Origin: Metaphire vulgaris
Lineage: Eukaryota > Annelida > Clitellata > Crassiclitellata > Megascolecidae
Length of the DNA: 64,000 nt
Reading direction: 5' to 3'
Assembly: GCA_018105865.1 (NCBI GenBank)
Contig: CM030850.1
Location: 14,697,967-14,761,966, forward strand
Part shown: positions 33,658 through 44,695 of the stretch, one piece after another
Numbering within the stretch: the stretch's first letter is position 1
Layout: each line of letters starts with the position of its first letter
Position numbers and translations under genes: made by a program
Notes under the pieces: model-generated
Database searches by the model: none
Told to the model about the DNA's origin: nothing
The model's input: the letters and a program-made list of their open reading frames with translations, nothing else

Positions 33658-34269
33658 ATGTCTTCTGTTACCAGTCGAAAGGAAGCGACCGCCACATCGG
33701 GGTACGGAGATTCCACCCCTGAACAACGACAACGACAACATCTTCCGTACTACGGTTACGAGTTCGTATTCTTCGTGGCAGTCGGCTGGCATCTCGCCCT
33801 GTGCTCCATCCCTGCCTTCCTCTACATCGACGGCTGGTCTCCGTCCGTCTACAACGCCTTCGCGACCGCCATCGTCCTTCCGATTTCCGCGTGTGCTCTA
33901 AGCGTGGAATTCGCCGGGCCTTGCTACGGCAACCATGAAAACAGTCGCCTGGTCGTCATGACCAAGTACGCAGTGCTCTTTATAAGCATAACGACGCTCC
34001 TGCTAATCGCCGTTCACGTCCTGCTGCTCCTGCTGACCTCCTTAGCTCCTGTTCCTCTTCTTCTCCTCTCCTCGTCGCTAGGTGTCGTGATTTCCTGTTC
34101 GTTCTTGCGTCCGGCGGAAGAAGTGCTGGGGGAGTTCGTCGAACGGGTGTTTCTCGACGGCGCATTTGTCGCCCTCATTGCCTTCAACGTCCACCTGGGT
34201 TTGGTCTTCGTTCCCGTTTTGTATTCGGCGCTGTCGGCCATTCACGCCTGCAATTACATCATGCTCTAG
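33658..34269 (+). CDS. unrecognised 203-residue multi-pass membrane protein
   Basis: I do not recognise this protein. A single uninterrupted frame with GC-rich third positions like SoxC and the sulfotransferase, and unlike the AT-rich flanks, argues that it codes. A short polar N-terminus rich in Ser, Thr and Gln (1-30) is followed by about five hydrophobic segments: 35-56, 64-86, 104-127, 130-150 and 165-196, so an integral membrane protein is likely. A charged stretch (RPAEEVLGEFVERV, 151-164) separates the last two. Cysteines fall at 49, 79, 89, 147 and 198. There is no signal peptide or known family motif. It could be a complete single-exon gene, a lineage-specific gene or one exon of a larger gene. 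The stop at 34267 is 31 bp before a hAT MITE. Confidence 0.6.
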   Translation: MSSVTSRKEATATSGYGDSTPEQRQRQHLPYYGYEFVFFVAVGWHLALCSIPAFLYIDGWSPSVYNAFATAIVLPISACALSVEFAGPCYGNHENSRLVVMTKYAVLFISITTLLLIAVHVLLLLLTSLAPVPLLLLSSSLGVVISCSFLRPAEEVLGEFVERVFLDGAFVALIAFNVHLGLVFVPVLYSALSAIHACNYIML

Positions 34270-34300
34270 ATTGATTTCTCTTCTCTTCTCGACTGAAAGG

Positions 34301-34477
34301 CAGTGGTGTTTAATCTAGACTCTGGACTCCGGGTGGGGGGGACTGACAAGGCCGGGGAGAGGAGTCAGCTAGGGGGCTGCTGTTAGTTGATGTAGTATGC
34401 CAAAAATTTTGGGGATTTGAAATTTCTGGGGAGGGCAATTTCCCCCCACCACCGGAAACGGCCTAGATTAAACCCTG
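34301..34477 (+). mobile_element. hAT-type MITE (CAGTGGTGTTTAATCTAG)
   Basis: Left end CAGTGGTGTTTAATCTAG; right end CTAGATTAAACCCTG. A perfect 8-bp TSD, CTGAAAGG, lies at 34293-34300 and 34478-34485. The interior is G-rich then C-rich with no coding capacity. Confidence 0.88.
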
Positions 34478-34655
34478 CTGAAAGGTTAGAGTTGCTACAG
34501 CGACAGACACTCAACGCCGACTGCACCTGACTATTACAACGATATGGGAATACTATATACTATACCAATTTCTTATTTGTATATTCGGTGAATTTAAAAC
34601 GGACGAATGAAGCAGTTTTCAGAAACAAATAGTAAATTGAATTCAGACCACAAGA

Positions 34656-34915
34656 CAGTGGCGTAGAAAGGATTTCCGGATGGGGGGTGGGTGGGGTGGT
34701 TTTTGGTTTTCATCGTGACCAACTTCGGAAAATTGAGAAGCAAAAAAGGTCGTCACCTCTTAGACACCGTTACATATTTTATACCCAAGTTGCCAGGGGG
34801 GGTTGACTCCTAAAATCGCGTCCCAACATAAAAATGCATGAAAACTCATTAAAAATATTTTCTTTTCGGTAGCCAAGGGAGGGGGTTAACCCCAACCCTC
34901 TTGGCTACGCCATTA
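34656..34915 (+). mobile_element. hAT-type element, family C relative
   Basis: Left end CAGTGGCGTAGAAAGG, right end CTTGGCTACGCCATTA. Flanks CCACAAGA and TCACAGGA match at six of eight bases. Confidence 0.6.
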
Positions 34916-34923
34916 TCACAGGA

Positions 34924-35221
34924 TATGTAAAACATTTGAAATAGTTCGTAAAACGAACGCGCTGATCTTCGCGATGCTGACTCCTGCAATCAATCATCAG
35001 CCAAACTGCACTGAAACGTATTTAGTGTCTATATTTAAAAGAATAAAAGTTTAATTGTATTAATTGTTATACCTTGAAACCGTCGATAACTGTTTAATTG
35101 CTTAATAACGGCGAAAGAAAGAACTTTCAGGAATATTTAACTTCTCATAAGAGAACTTATGATAAGTCGAGTATACATGACTTCTAAGTAACTTATAAGA
35201 CAGAAAACTAGAAAAAACCTG
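34924..35221. other. intergenic, no gene seen
   Basis: AT-rich. The minus-strand sequence just left of the tRNA (GGTTTTTTC) supplies its Pol III terminator. Confidence 0.4.
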
Positions 35222-35309
35222 TCCCGCGAGGCGGACTTGAACCACCGACCTAAGGATCTCAGCACATAGCCACTACAGTCCTCCGCTCTACCAACTGAGC
35301 TATCACGGG
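35222..35309 (-). tRNA. tRNA-Tyr (GUA) with 15-nt intron
   Basis: The minus strand folds as a full cloverleaf. Acceptor CCCGTGA pairs with TCGCGGG (one G-T), discriminator A. The D arm is GCTC/GAGC, the anticodon stem GAGGA/TCCTT, and the loop reads CTGTAG-A with anticodon GTA. The T arm is GGTGG TTCAAGT CCGCC. A 15-nt insert, TGGCTATGTGCTGAG, sits one base 3' of the anticodon, the canonical intron position; eukaryotic tRNA-Tyr genes commonly carry an intron. Internal A and B boxes are intact, and a T6 terminator follows 3 nt after the discriminator. Mature length 73 nt before CCA. Confidence 0.9.
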
Positions 35310-36195
35310 TCACACACAGCATAGTATTCAACACACTCAGTGGTCATCTTGTAACATCGATACTTCAGTGTTCATATTGGGGCTTTCCTTGGCTATTAAC
35401 ACTAAAGGTCCGCCAGTCTAAGAGCTAAAAATAGAGCACCGATGTCTGAAAGCTAAGAATAGACTCGTGATTTTTATAACCTGAGCCAGACGACAAACGG
35501 GAATTCAAAAACACTGATAATTAATCTCACGGCTGTCCTAAAAGACGAATATTATTACTTCGCAAATCGTTTCAACTGAAATAAATTTGGGAACGGCAGG
35601 AGGGTGGAAGCCAATCATCTCCTAAATGCCAAATTCAATTGGTCAAATATTTTAAGCAAAGTAGGCTATCTCTTTTAGCAGAATGTCGATAAGAGCAATG
35701 TTTTGCGATGCGAATATTGAATCTGTCCACGCTTGTTGTACGTACGAAACGAGCCAAAAATTGTCACCAAAGTTCCTGCCAATAAAAACATCCCTAGTCT
35801 ATAGCGTTTAGCTGCGCCACGGTTGTATTAATACCTACAGAAGTTGCTAAAATACTGAAACATTAAGTTTTTTCTGAACAAACAAAAGATTTACATGTAT
35901 ATTTTTGTTTATCTCTATCGATTACAGTATGTCAAATCAATACTAAGATTATAACACTCAAGCTTAGAAATATCTGCCTTCAAAAGTTCTATAATCTAAA
36001 AACAGATCGGGATCACGTCTTTCATTTCTGTCGACGCTGACTTTAAAATCTAACAGGGTCTAGTTATTGCGTTCAAATCTTGTCTGAGTCGTTGTTTGAA
36101 CAAGTTGTTTTCTTACTTACACTGTACATAAACAACGATTACGAAAATAAAGATCTATAATATATACTATTTAGGCCCTAAATAATATGATATTT
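35310..36195. other. intergenic, no gene seen
   Basis: AT-rich, no supported feature. A short CTGT tract follows at 36204-36240. Confidence 0.4.
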
Positions 36196-36266
36196 AATTC
36201 TCTCTGTCTGTCTGTCTGGCTGTCTGTTTGCTTGTCTGTCTTTCGATTCTGTTGTTGGAGCTCTGG

Positions 36267-36491
36267 TAGAGATGTCCATGGGTTGGGTTAACCCATGGGT
36301 TGGGCTGGCTTGGACTGGGCCCGGTAAGACTTTTCCATATTAGTGGTGGGTTGGGTCAGAAAATAAGTGATGGTTTTAGAAATTGTAATGTATTGCGGTG
36401 GGTTGGGTCAAGTAACCCCATTATCGGCACGGGTTGGTTGGCGATTTGATGGGTTGGGTTCTTTAAAAAAATGGACCAATGGACATCTCTG
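36267..36491 (+). mobile_element. hAT-type MITE (CAGAGATGTCCATGGG)
   Basis: The left end TAGAGATGTCCATGGGTTGG is inverted at the right end as CCAATGGACATCTCTG. GGGTTGGGTT motifs fill the interior. The flanking octamers do not match cleanly. The right end stops 9 bp short of the sulfotransferase stop codon. A partial relative with the same terminus is at 50519-50582. Confidence 0.65.
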
Positions 36492-36500
36492 GCTAGCGGT

Positions 36501-37719
36501 TCAACTGGTGCTCCATCCGAAATCCAGTCCAACCATCTCGTAGAACCTGAGATTGTGAGGAGCAAAGAATCGCCGGAGTTTTGTCGTTACGTTCGGCGAT
36601 ATCTCCGGATGCGTCCGTCCCTTGCTCGACGCCAGACACTTCTCCTGGTTCCTCTGCGGACCGCCGTCGTCGCCAATCCGCGTCCGCATACAGTAGAATC
36701 CGCGAGTCCTGTTCAGGTAGAAGTGATGTCGCGACAGTTTGTGGTCGATCCCGAGGAAGTCTTCCGCCTTCCGCAGCTCCGCCATCGGGTTCCGGACGAG
36801 GTTCTCGCCGCTGACGAAGTGGAACTGCTCCAGGGGAAAGTACCGCAACCATTTGGCCATGTGCAGGTGGTAGAGAGACCGCTCGATCGCCCTGTACGAC
36901 CGGTCGACCTGGCCGCTGACGGGGTCGACGGCGAGCTCCTCGAACGGGACGTGTCGCTTGCCGCGGCTCAACCGCACCGAGTGGATCTGCATGTAGTCGG
37001 AGATGGCGCGGTCGACGGGGTCACGGACGATCAGCAGCAGCCTGACGCTGGCGTTCATGCGCCGGACGCGCCCCGGGACCCGGTCCTGGACGAAGTAGGC
37101 GGGCGTCTTTTCGACGGTGATCTGGTCCGGACGGGAGTCGGGCATCCGACGCCGGTACCAGTCGACGCCGAGCGAGTAGTTGTGGTCGTCGTCGAAGAAA
37201 TGGACCTCGGACTTGTGCGCCCGGACGGCGGGATGGAGGTTGATGAACTCGAGAAGGGCGCGGGTCCCTCCCTTGCGGACGCCGATGATGAGCGCCTGCG
37301 GGAGACGACGGCGGACCGAGCCCCCGGGGCTGCTGCGTCCGGGGTCCGACGGTTGGGTCTTGGCGGCGGCGGCGGCGGCGGAAGAAAGGGCGGAGCCGCT
37401 GGTTCGGAGGAGGAGGAGGAGGAGGAGGAGGAAGCAGCAGCCGTCGGCGCTGTTCGCTCCAGCAGACGTAGAAGACGGCCGGGGCGATGGCCGGGTAGGT
37501 GCAGTGGGAGACGAGAACGAGGGTGAAGGTCATCGACGCGACGAGCATCATCAGCAGCCTCGTTCTCGTGACGAAGGGACATTGCTGCTGCTGCTGCTGC
37601 TGCTGCTGAGGCGTTCGGGTCGTCTGAGCGCTGCGATGATGATGCTGCGACGGAGGGCGGAACGACTGCGCCGTGTTCGAGTCTAACGGGTGAACGGTTT
37701 TACGGACTTCGGAGTCCAT
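36501..37719 (-). CDS. heparan sulfate glucosamine 3-O-sulfotransferase, HS3ST1/5-like, with frame break
   Basis: Golgi type II enzyme that transfers sulfate from PAPS to the 3-OH of glucosamine in heparan sulfate. The first frame (from Met at 37719) has a polar, Gln-rich cytoplasmic tail and a membrane anchor (about residues 55-71, LLMMLVASMTFTLVLV). The catalytic domain, in another frame, is complete: 5'-PAPS loop IIGVRKGGTRALLEF (about 37295-37250), catalytic-Glu motif KSEVHFFDDDH, EKTPAYF, 3'-PAPS motif LLLIVRDPVDRAISDY, two late Cys (GFYCMRT, EKCLASSKGRTHPE) and C-terminus RFYEMVGLDFGW. FEELAVDP and GFYC favour HS3ST5/1. The frames meet in a (TCC)9 and (GCC)6 tract at about 37370-37440: one extra or two missing bases, or a small intron. 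The catalytic frame has an upstream stop near 37530 and no earlier ATG. Confidence 0.85.
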
Positions 37720-37941
37720 AACGAGCCCAAGTTAGTGGCGCTGGTGGCGGTCTCCTCCTAAGTGGAAAACACGCTTTCCAGTTCATAGTCAAAGTTTACG
37801 ATTACCTAATCGACGATTTCATAACGCAGATATATTTGCCTCAAATAATGTCTAAACGAATTCTTATTAATTAAGGGTTTCCACAAAAAGTTCAAGGAAA
37901 ACCCTTCTCCAACTTTGGTAATTGCATAAATCAGAGGTATC

Positions 37942-37944
<3 letters not shown>
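37720..37944. other. sulfotransferase 5' flank
   Basis: No clear TATA or CCAAT motif seen. AT-rich sequence begins within about 60 bp of the start codon. Confidence 0.35.
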
Positions 37945-38025
<81 letters not shown>

Positions 38026-38061
38026 CATAGTCGTAGTAGTAGTAATAGTAGTAGTAGTAAC

Positions 38062-38101
<40 letters not shown>

Positions 38102-38140
38102 GTAATAAAAATTGTGTGCTAGACTGTAGTAGTAGTAGTA

Positions 38141-38175
<35 letters not shown>
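37945..38175 (+). repeat. (AAT)n with TAG and AAT blocks
   Basis: Three blocks of AAT (37945-38025, 38063-38100, 38143-38175) separated by TAG/TAGTAA units. Confidence 0.95.
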
Positions 38176-38638
38176 TTTAATAAATATCTCAGTTTACAGT
38201 GTTGTATAGATCGAGGATCGGCCCTGTTTGAGCCTATATCCCTTTACATATCCCCAGCCCAGTTATAACATTGCATTGTGTTTGTATCTTCTTCTGTAAA
38301 TACTGAACAAAATTATCTATCTAGAAGCTGTGCAGTTTCTACATCCTCTGCACATCCTGAGCTGTTATACTTTGAAACGTCTTCAGTCGCACCCATCAGC
38401 GGCGTCTCTCCCAAATAGTATCGGACATTAAGCGGACGTGGGGGGGGGTGGAGGTAAATGGGGTACATGTTCGCCGTGTATTTGCCCCCGAGTGAGATTG
38501 GCGATAGGATGCAGCAAATTGCGTTCATTGATCGTGGATTTGACTTTGACGAATGTTTTATCGGAGTCCGAGTATTGCGAACGAACACAGGAAACGATGT
38601 TTTTGGAAGATGGAGACCGGAGAATCTTCTGCTGTTTC
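38176..38638. other. intergenic, no gene seen
   Basis: The frames here, including the poly-Gly one, are driven by the (CCT)n tract that follows. Confidence 0.35.
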
Positions 38639-38677
38639 CTCCTCCTCCTCCTCCTCCTCCTCCTCCTCCTCCTCCTA
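38639..38677 (+). repeat. (CCT)n microsatellite
   Basis: About 13 CCT units. Confidence 0.95.
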
Positions 38678-39053
38678 ACGGTCCCACTTCGAATATTGTC
38701 TCGTAATATTTTGCGATCGTATCTAGATAAGATAATATCCCATTGGTTATCATAGTTTACGTCTGATATGACGTGCATTTTGTGGTACGTCCGGTATATA
38801 TAGAAGCTAATAACACACGCGCGCTGTTTAGGTTCCACAGCGTTCCTTTGCCATCAATGGACACTGAATATGAACTGAAATTTATTATGCGCTGTTGTGA
38901 CATTGTAGGCATATACTGCGAATTGTGTTCGCTTTTTTGTAGAATCAAAGATGGCAGCGGTATGGCGGACAAACGGAAGTTGGATTAGAGGACTGGAGGA
39001 GTGATAGTGGTTTTCAAGATAGGAGAAATCCTACTAAAACCATATAAAATCTA

Positions 39054-39089
<36 letters not shown>

Positions 39090-39854
39090 TAAATGACCAG
39101 TACGCCCTTGTATTCACCATCGATATGTTTGTCAAAGTATTGCAGTGTAGACCTCGTATACCAGAACCAGTAGAAGACAAAGAATTACTACCCAGTGAAA
39201 CACCTTTGACTCGCATTTCAGAGACCGTCAGCATTAACCCCTTAACCGTGTGTTTAACTGTAACTCAGTGTAAAATGGACGGATATATCCGGGATCCCCA
39301 GTTAAGGGGTTAATGATAACTACTGCGTTTGAAGAAGTCTGCTTCTGCCGAGCAATGGAAATATTGTCCCAAGTGGCGCCGATAGGTTCCAGTCGCATCG
39401 GCCTATATATACTTCATCATTTCTATTTCGAATACACCGTTTCTCTATAGAAGCGACCGACAGATGCGCTGTTGAAACCTTTTGAAAAGCAAACAAAGAT
39501 TTTAGCATTTAAAATTGATCAACGCGTCATCGGATTTTATACGACTGACCATGCAACAACAACAACAACAACAGCAATAACGACGACAACGACAACGACA
39601 ATAACATCAAGTAATAACAGCTTTAGCGGTCGATCAGAAGCAGTTGCATTATTAGTGGTACAAGTGTTGTTGTTGATATTATTGATTCAATAGAACACAG
39701 CTTTGCTATGACTGCACCATAAGAAATGGACCAGTCAAATAGCATCTCTCGCGCAATTTAAAATAAAAAACTTTATTTTAATAATTGTCGAAATTTAATT
39801 TAAATTCAGCAAAATCCCACGATGCTCAAGTAAGTAGGATCTAATATGTAGTAT
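38678..39854. other. intergenic; (TTA)n at 39057-39089
   Basis: A TTA array and an ACAACA/ACGACA-rich stretch (39553-39610). Short frames lack domains. The segment AACCCCTTAACCGTGTG (39236) and inverse TTAAGGGGTTAA (39302) form an inverted pair around 39240-39313. Confidence 0.4.
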
Positions 39855-39975
39855 CTGATATCTAGTAGTATCTGATATATAGTATCTGATATCTAGTATC
39901 TGATATCTAGTATCTGATATCTAGTATCTGATATCTAGTATCTGATATCTAGTATCTGATATCTAGTATCTAGTG
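39855..39975 (+). repeat. 14-bp minisatellite (TATCTGATATCTAG)
   Basis: About eight units of TATCTGATATCTAG, each containing the palindrome GATATC. Confidence 0.9.
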
Positions 39976-40049
39976 TCTAGTGTCTATTCAGTTGTCGAAG
40001 ACGTTCGATTAAAAGTGACTGATAATAAACGCTGCTCTCTATCTCTGTC

Positions 40050-40075
40050 TCTCTGTCTGTCTCTCTTTCTATCTT

Positions 40076-40135
<60 letters not shown>

Positions 40136-40155
40136 TGTCTCTCTCTCTCTCTTTT
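40050..40155 (+). repeat. (TTTC)n and (CT)n array
   Basis: About 14 pure TTTC units (40080-40136) flanked by CT/CTGT. Confidence 0.95.
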
Positions 40156-40567
40156 TCCATCTGAAGTCGTTTTGATCGGTTCGAACAAAGATCACGAAGA
40201 CATAAATCCGCCGAAACATTAAAACGGCGCTATATGAGCGCATCTGCAGCGGCGATCGAACGCCCCCACCCACCCACCCACCCACCCACCCGGGTCGTCC
40301 TCCTGTTTTCGGGGCTGACCCATCACGTCCCGTCCCGTCCCGACCGTCGTTCGAGGCGAAGAGAGTCTCCGATCGGACGAACGCGCCTTCACCGAACGAT
40401 GATGACGAGGATAATTATTAATACTCTATCGGTATTCGCTCTGTTTTGTTCTGTCGGTGGGGATAACAGAGCGGGGGTGGGGGGGGGGGGGGATAAACAG
40501 GGACTGGACGGGGATAAATCAAGCACACTATCACGGCCGAGTCCTCTCCTGGGCGAGGGCGTATTTC
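40156..40567. other. intergenic; possible signal-peptide-like frame
   Basis: An ATG at about 40399 opens MMTRIIINTLSVFALFCSV, secretion-signal-like, but it runs into a poly-G tract with no domain. A (CCCA)n tract lies at 40265-40290. Confidence 0.3.
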
Positions 40568-40864
40568 CAGGGCGTACCCAGGTATTTGACGACGCCATAG
40601 TGGGGGGGGGGGGGGGTTCGACGAAGATTAAGTTAGCAGGTTAACTGATCTTTGATTAACAAATCGTGACAATTTATTGGTAAAAGATTAAAATTACTAA
40701 TGCACTTTTCTTGCTTTTACTGATGCGAACTGGTCTACGATGTGTGCTCCTCGAAGTCAGTTTTCTACGCTGAGTGGAAAGCAAGACCACAGGGTTTGTG
40801 TGGCGCCCCCTTCAAGCGGCGCCCAGGGTACATGTCCCAGATGGCGTACCCAGGTTCGCCACTG
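40568..40864 (+). mobile_element. hAT-type MITE (CAGGGCGTACCCAGG)
   Basis: Left end CAGGGCGTACCCAGG; right end GTACCCAGGTTCGCCACTG, a partly inverted partner. Flanking octamers CGTATTTC (40560-40567) and CGTATTGC (40865-40872) match at seven of eight bases. Confidence 0.7.
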
Positions 40865-41052
40865 CGTATTGCTGCGAATACGTCTGTTAAACAGAACTCA
40901 AAGTGTTGACTTGGCTTTTAGATTGAAATTCGTAAACTGATACAAAGTGGAAGAATTTCGTTTCACTTTCTCAGTCAACGTTTATTCCGTCGTTGTCATC
41001 AATTCAGTTTCTTCTGACTTGTATGGAGGCAGCAAACAAAGTGAAACCGAAT

Positions 41053-41108
41053 GTTGACCCATTGACCCATTGACCCATTGACCCATTGACCCATTGACCC
41101 ATTATTGA
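41053..41108 (+). repeat. 10-bp minisatellite (TTGACCCATT-type)
   Basis: About five exact 10-bp units of CCCATTGACC, then degenerate units to 41130. Confidence 0.9.
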
Positions 41109-41213
41109 CCTTTTAACCTATTGACCCGTTGCCATATCTCTGCAGGGTTCGATATTTCGAGAAGAGAAATGTTAGATACGACGAAATTATCTACGAAGAT
41201 GTCGATGGTGATA

Positions 41214-41381
41214 CAGGGATATTTTTACACCCATAAAACCCCCCAACACCCCCAATTTCCCAATTTGAGACCGACAACCCCAAACATCCCCCAATTTCAA
41301 CTAAGGGAGACATTTTTGGCAGGGGTCCCCCAGAATTAACCGACACCCTCCCCAAAATCGATAATCCTAGAAATAACCCTG
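41214..41381 (+). mobile_element. hAT-type MITE, family B
   Basis: Left end CAGGGATATTTTTACACCC, right end CTAGAAATAACCCTG. Flanks TGGTGATA (41206-41213) and TGATGATA (41382-41389) match at seven of eight bases. Confidence 0.85.
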
Positions 41382-41624
41382 TGATGATAATGATGATGAT
41401 GACAACGACAACGATGACGACGACAGCATTGACAATTATTACGAAAGAGTACGCGATAGGAATGTGTCGACAATGGCGATGATGATGACGACATACAAGA
41501 AGAATTATGATGTATATATACATCGTAATGGTAACCATAATTAATTTTACCTTTGATTTGGTAAAACACAACCTTTAAATATAAAAAGCACACACAGACG
41601 CACATAGACATAAACACACATATA
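41382..41624. other. intergenic, GAT/GAC-rich
   Basis: GATGATGAC-type sequence to about 41430, then ordinary AT-rich sequence. Confidence 0.4.
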
Positions 41625-41698
41625 TATGCGCGCATATATATTATATATATGTATATATAATATATATATATAATATATATATATATGTATATATATAC
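41625..41698 (+). repeat. (TA)n-rich tract
   Basis: ATATATAATATA and TATATGTATATA units. Confidence 0.85.
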
Positions 41699-42056
41699 TG
41701 GAGATTGAGTCAATGGTGTACTAAGCTTCTTCTTAGACGAGGAAACAAAGGCTTTGGACCTTTTCAACTTCCTTTCTTCTTTGCATTGTGTTCCTGTCTT
41801 CGACGCACTTTGCCAGGAGTGCATCAATGGTGGCACACCTGCAAACAGTCGATCACATCCAACCACCGACCCTACAGACTCCACCGACCCCACCGGCCCC
41901 ACCGGCCCCACCGACTCCACCGACAACACACCGGCATCACTCGTCCGCCGTCCGCCGCTTGCCGCGCACGTAGGGGACAACTGCCGAGTATTAAGAGGAG
42001 ACAAATCGTCCGGCCCATTAGACTGAAGGAACTTCACCACCGGTGTCATGTCAAGA
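41699..42056. other. intergenic; CACCGGCCC/CACCGACTC minisatellite
   Basis: At 41876-41930, 9- and 15-bp CCACCGACC/CCACCGGCC units. No gene. Confidence 0.4.
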
Positions 42057-42064
42057 TATATATA

Positions 42065-42790
<726 letters not shown>

Positions 42791-43084
42791 AGAGTTCCAC
42801 TTGAGTGGGTCGAACCTGACTCCGTTGAGATGTGGTCGGGTTTCAGCGCCGTGGAATGAATTAATAGGACCCGGCTGGAGAGGCTGGATAAGGGAAAGGC
42901 GTTGACAAGAAATGGATATTAGCTCTTTTGTTTTCCCTCTTTTCCGCTTTCTTTTCAACGGTGATCACTTGTAGGACATTCAACAGAAACCCAATTGTCA
43001 ACGAATAGCCAACTACGAATAATTGCTTAGAGAGAAAAAAATCATTGAAAACGTGACATTGTCAGAAGGACCAGTTGGCTGTCA
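42791..43084. other. intergenic, no gene seen
   Basis: No supported feature. Confidence 0.35.
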
Positions 43085-43365
43085 GTTATATATAAAAATA
43101 TATATATATATATATATTATATATTATACATCTATGTTCAATATATAATATATATAATAATTCAATATATAATATGTAGAGATATATAGAGAATAGAGAT
43201 ACACATCTACATCCAATTGTCAGTAACGCGTCGAAATAGAAACAGATATATATATATATTCAGATATATTCATATATATTCATATATATTCATATATATT
43301 CATATATATTCACATATATATTCATATGTATATTCACATATATATTCAATATACAATTGAATATA
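43085..43365 (+). repeat. TA-rich region with ATTCATATAT minisatellite
   Basis: TA arrays (43090-43175) and about ten units of ATATATTCAT (43250-43350). Confidence 0.85.
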
Positions 43366-43802
43366 GATGTCAGTTCATGACTTAAACTCTAAGCATTGTT
43401 TGAGGTCTCATAAACGCAGTGAGGATGGTGGTGGTGGGGAGTGCGTAGGTGGAGTGAGGGGTGGGTAGGTGGGCGGAGAGAGGCAGGACTGCTTCACGTA
43501 GACAGGAATTACGTGAAAACGGTAAACGCGGACATTTACTGCTTGGAATAGATCTGGTCAAATCTTCCTTTGTGATGATCATAATCTGAGCTCTATACAA
43601 AGTTCAGCATTTTTTCATCGTTCATCTTTCTTCCTTCTCTCCCCTTTCTTTTCTATCCTTGCTTCCTCGCTTCCATTCTTACTTGCTTACTTTATTCACT
43701 TTTTCTATTCTTCTATTCTTTTCTTATTTCCATAATTCCATCTTTCTTTCATTTCTTCCTCGCTCCCTTCTTCCCTTCCTTCCTTACATTTACTACAGTT
43801 TC
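43366..43802. other. intergenic, TTC/TTCC-rich
   Basis: Pyrimidine-rich 43620-43800; no gene. Confidence 0.35.
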
Positions 43803-44050
43803 TTTCACACAGGCTTACTTAACCTTCAAAACAGGGTTATTTCTAGGATTATCAATTTGGGGGTGTCGGTAAATTCTGGGGGTACCCTGCCAAAAAGTCT
43901 GACAAGCAAAAAAGGTCATCCCATAGCTGAGATTGGAGGTGCTGGGAGGTGTCGGTCTCAAATTGGAGGGTGTTGGGGGTGTTAGCAGAGTGTAAAAATA
44001 TCCCTGCTTCTAAACCACTTTAAATCACATTATTACATTATTATTATTCG
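43803..44050 (-). repeat. AAT-tailed repeat interrupted by a MITE
   Basis: Minus strand: AAT-rich tail, GTGATTTAAAGTGGTTTAGA, then the family B MITE, then AGGTTAAGTAAGCCTGTGTG. This is the module seen uninterrupted at 28534-28583. Confidence 0.7.
43834..44006 (-). mobile_element. hAT-type MITE, family B (inverted copy)
   Basis: Begins CAGGGTTATTTCTAGG and ends TAAAAATATCCCTG. Flanks CTTCAAAA (43826-43833) and CTTCTAAA (44007-44014) match at seven of eight. The host repeat's uninterrupted copy supports these insertion boundaries. Confidence 0.9.
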
Positions 44051-44202
44051 TTTCGTTCCAACTTCCATTCTATTTTACTCGTACAAGTTCGTAGACCTAC
44101 TGCATACAATGCCACAACGCGTCTCTCTCAGTGTGCGATTAAGTGGTCAACTCGACGCTTAAAAGACGATAGAATTCGATGGAAAGTCGTCCTCGGAGAC
44201 GA

Positions 44203-44375
44203 CTTTTCCTCCTCTCCTCCTCCTCCTCTCCCTCCTCCTCCTCCTCCTATTCCTCTTTCTCCTCCTCTTCCTCCTCTTCCTCCTCTTCCTCCTCCTGTTC
44301 CTCCTCTCCCTCCTCCTCCTCCTCTCCCTCCTCCTCCTCCTCCTCCTCCTCCTCCTCCTCTTCCTCCTCCTGTTC
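44203..44375 (+). repeat. (CCT)n tract
   Basis: CCT units with TTCC interruptions; Ser- and Gly-rich frames are artefacts. Confidence 0.9.
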
Positions 44376-44657
44376 CGCCTATGCTCTCCGGGATCTCTGG
44401 TTCCCTAGCCATCCGTCCCAAAATGGCCGAAGATTGACTTTATTTCAACCGGATTTGACTTTGAGTTTCTAAGTTTTGACGATTGGATAATAATAATGAT
44501 CGATTGGACTTGTAAATAATTATGAATGACTTCTAAAAACGATCTTGAGCATCTTGATAACGTAACAGATCGCTACCTCTGGATCACGGACAACGCTTAA
44601 CGTTCAACGTCATCATCATCTGTGTCGTCGTCATCATCATCTTTGTTGTTGTCGTCG

Positions 44658-44695
<38 letters not shown>

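Noticed and set aside
36471..37526. 351-residue plus-strand frame
   Set aside because: Exact antisense of the sulfotransferase; high GC suppresses stops. No domain.
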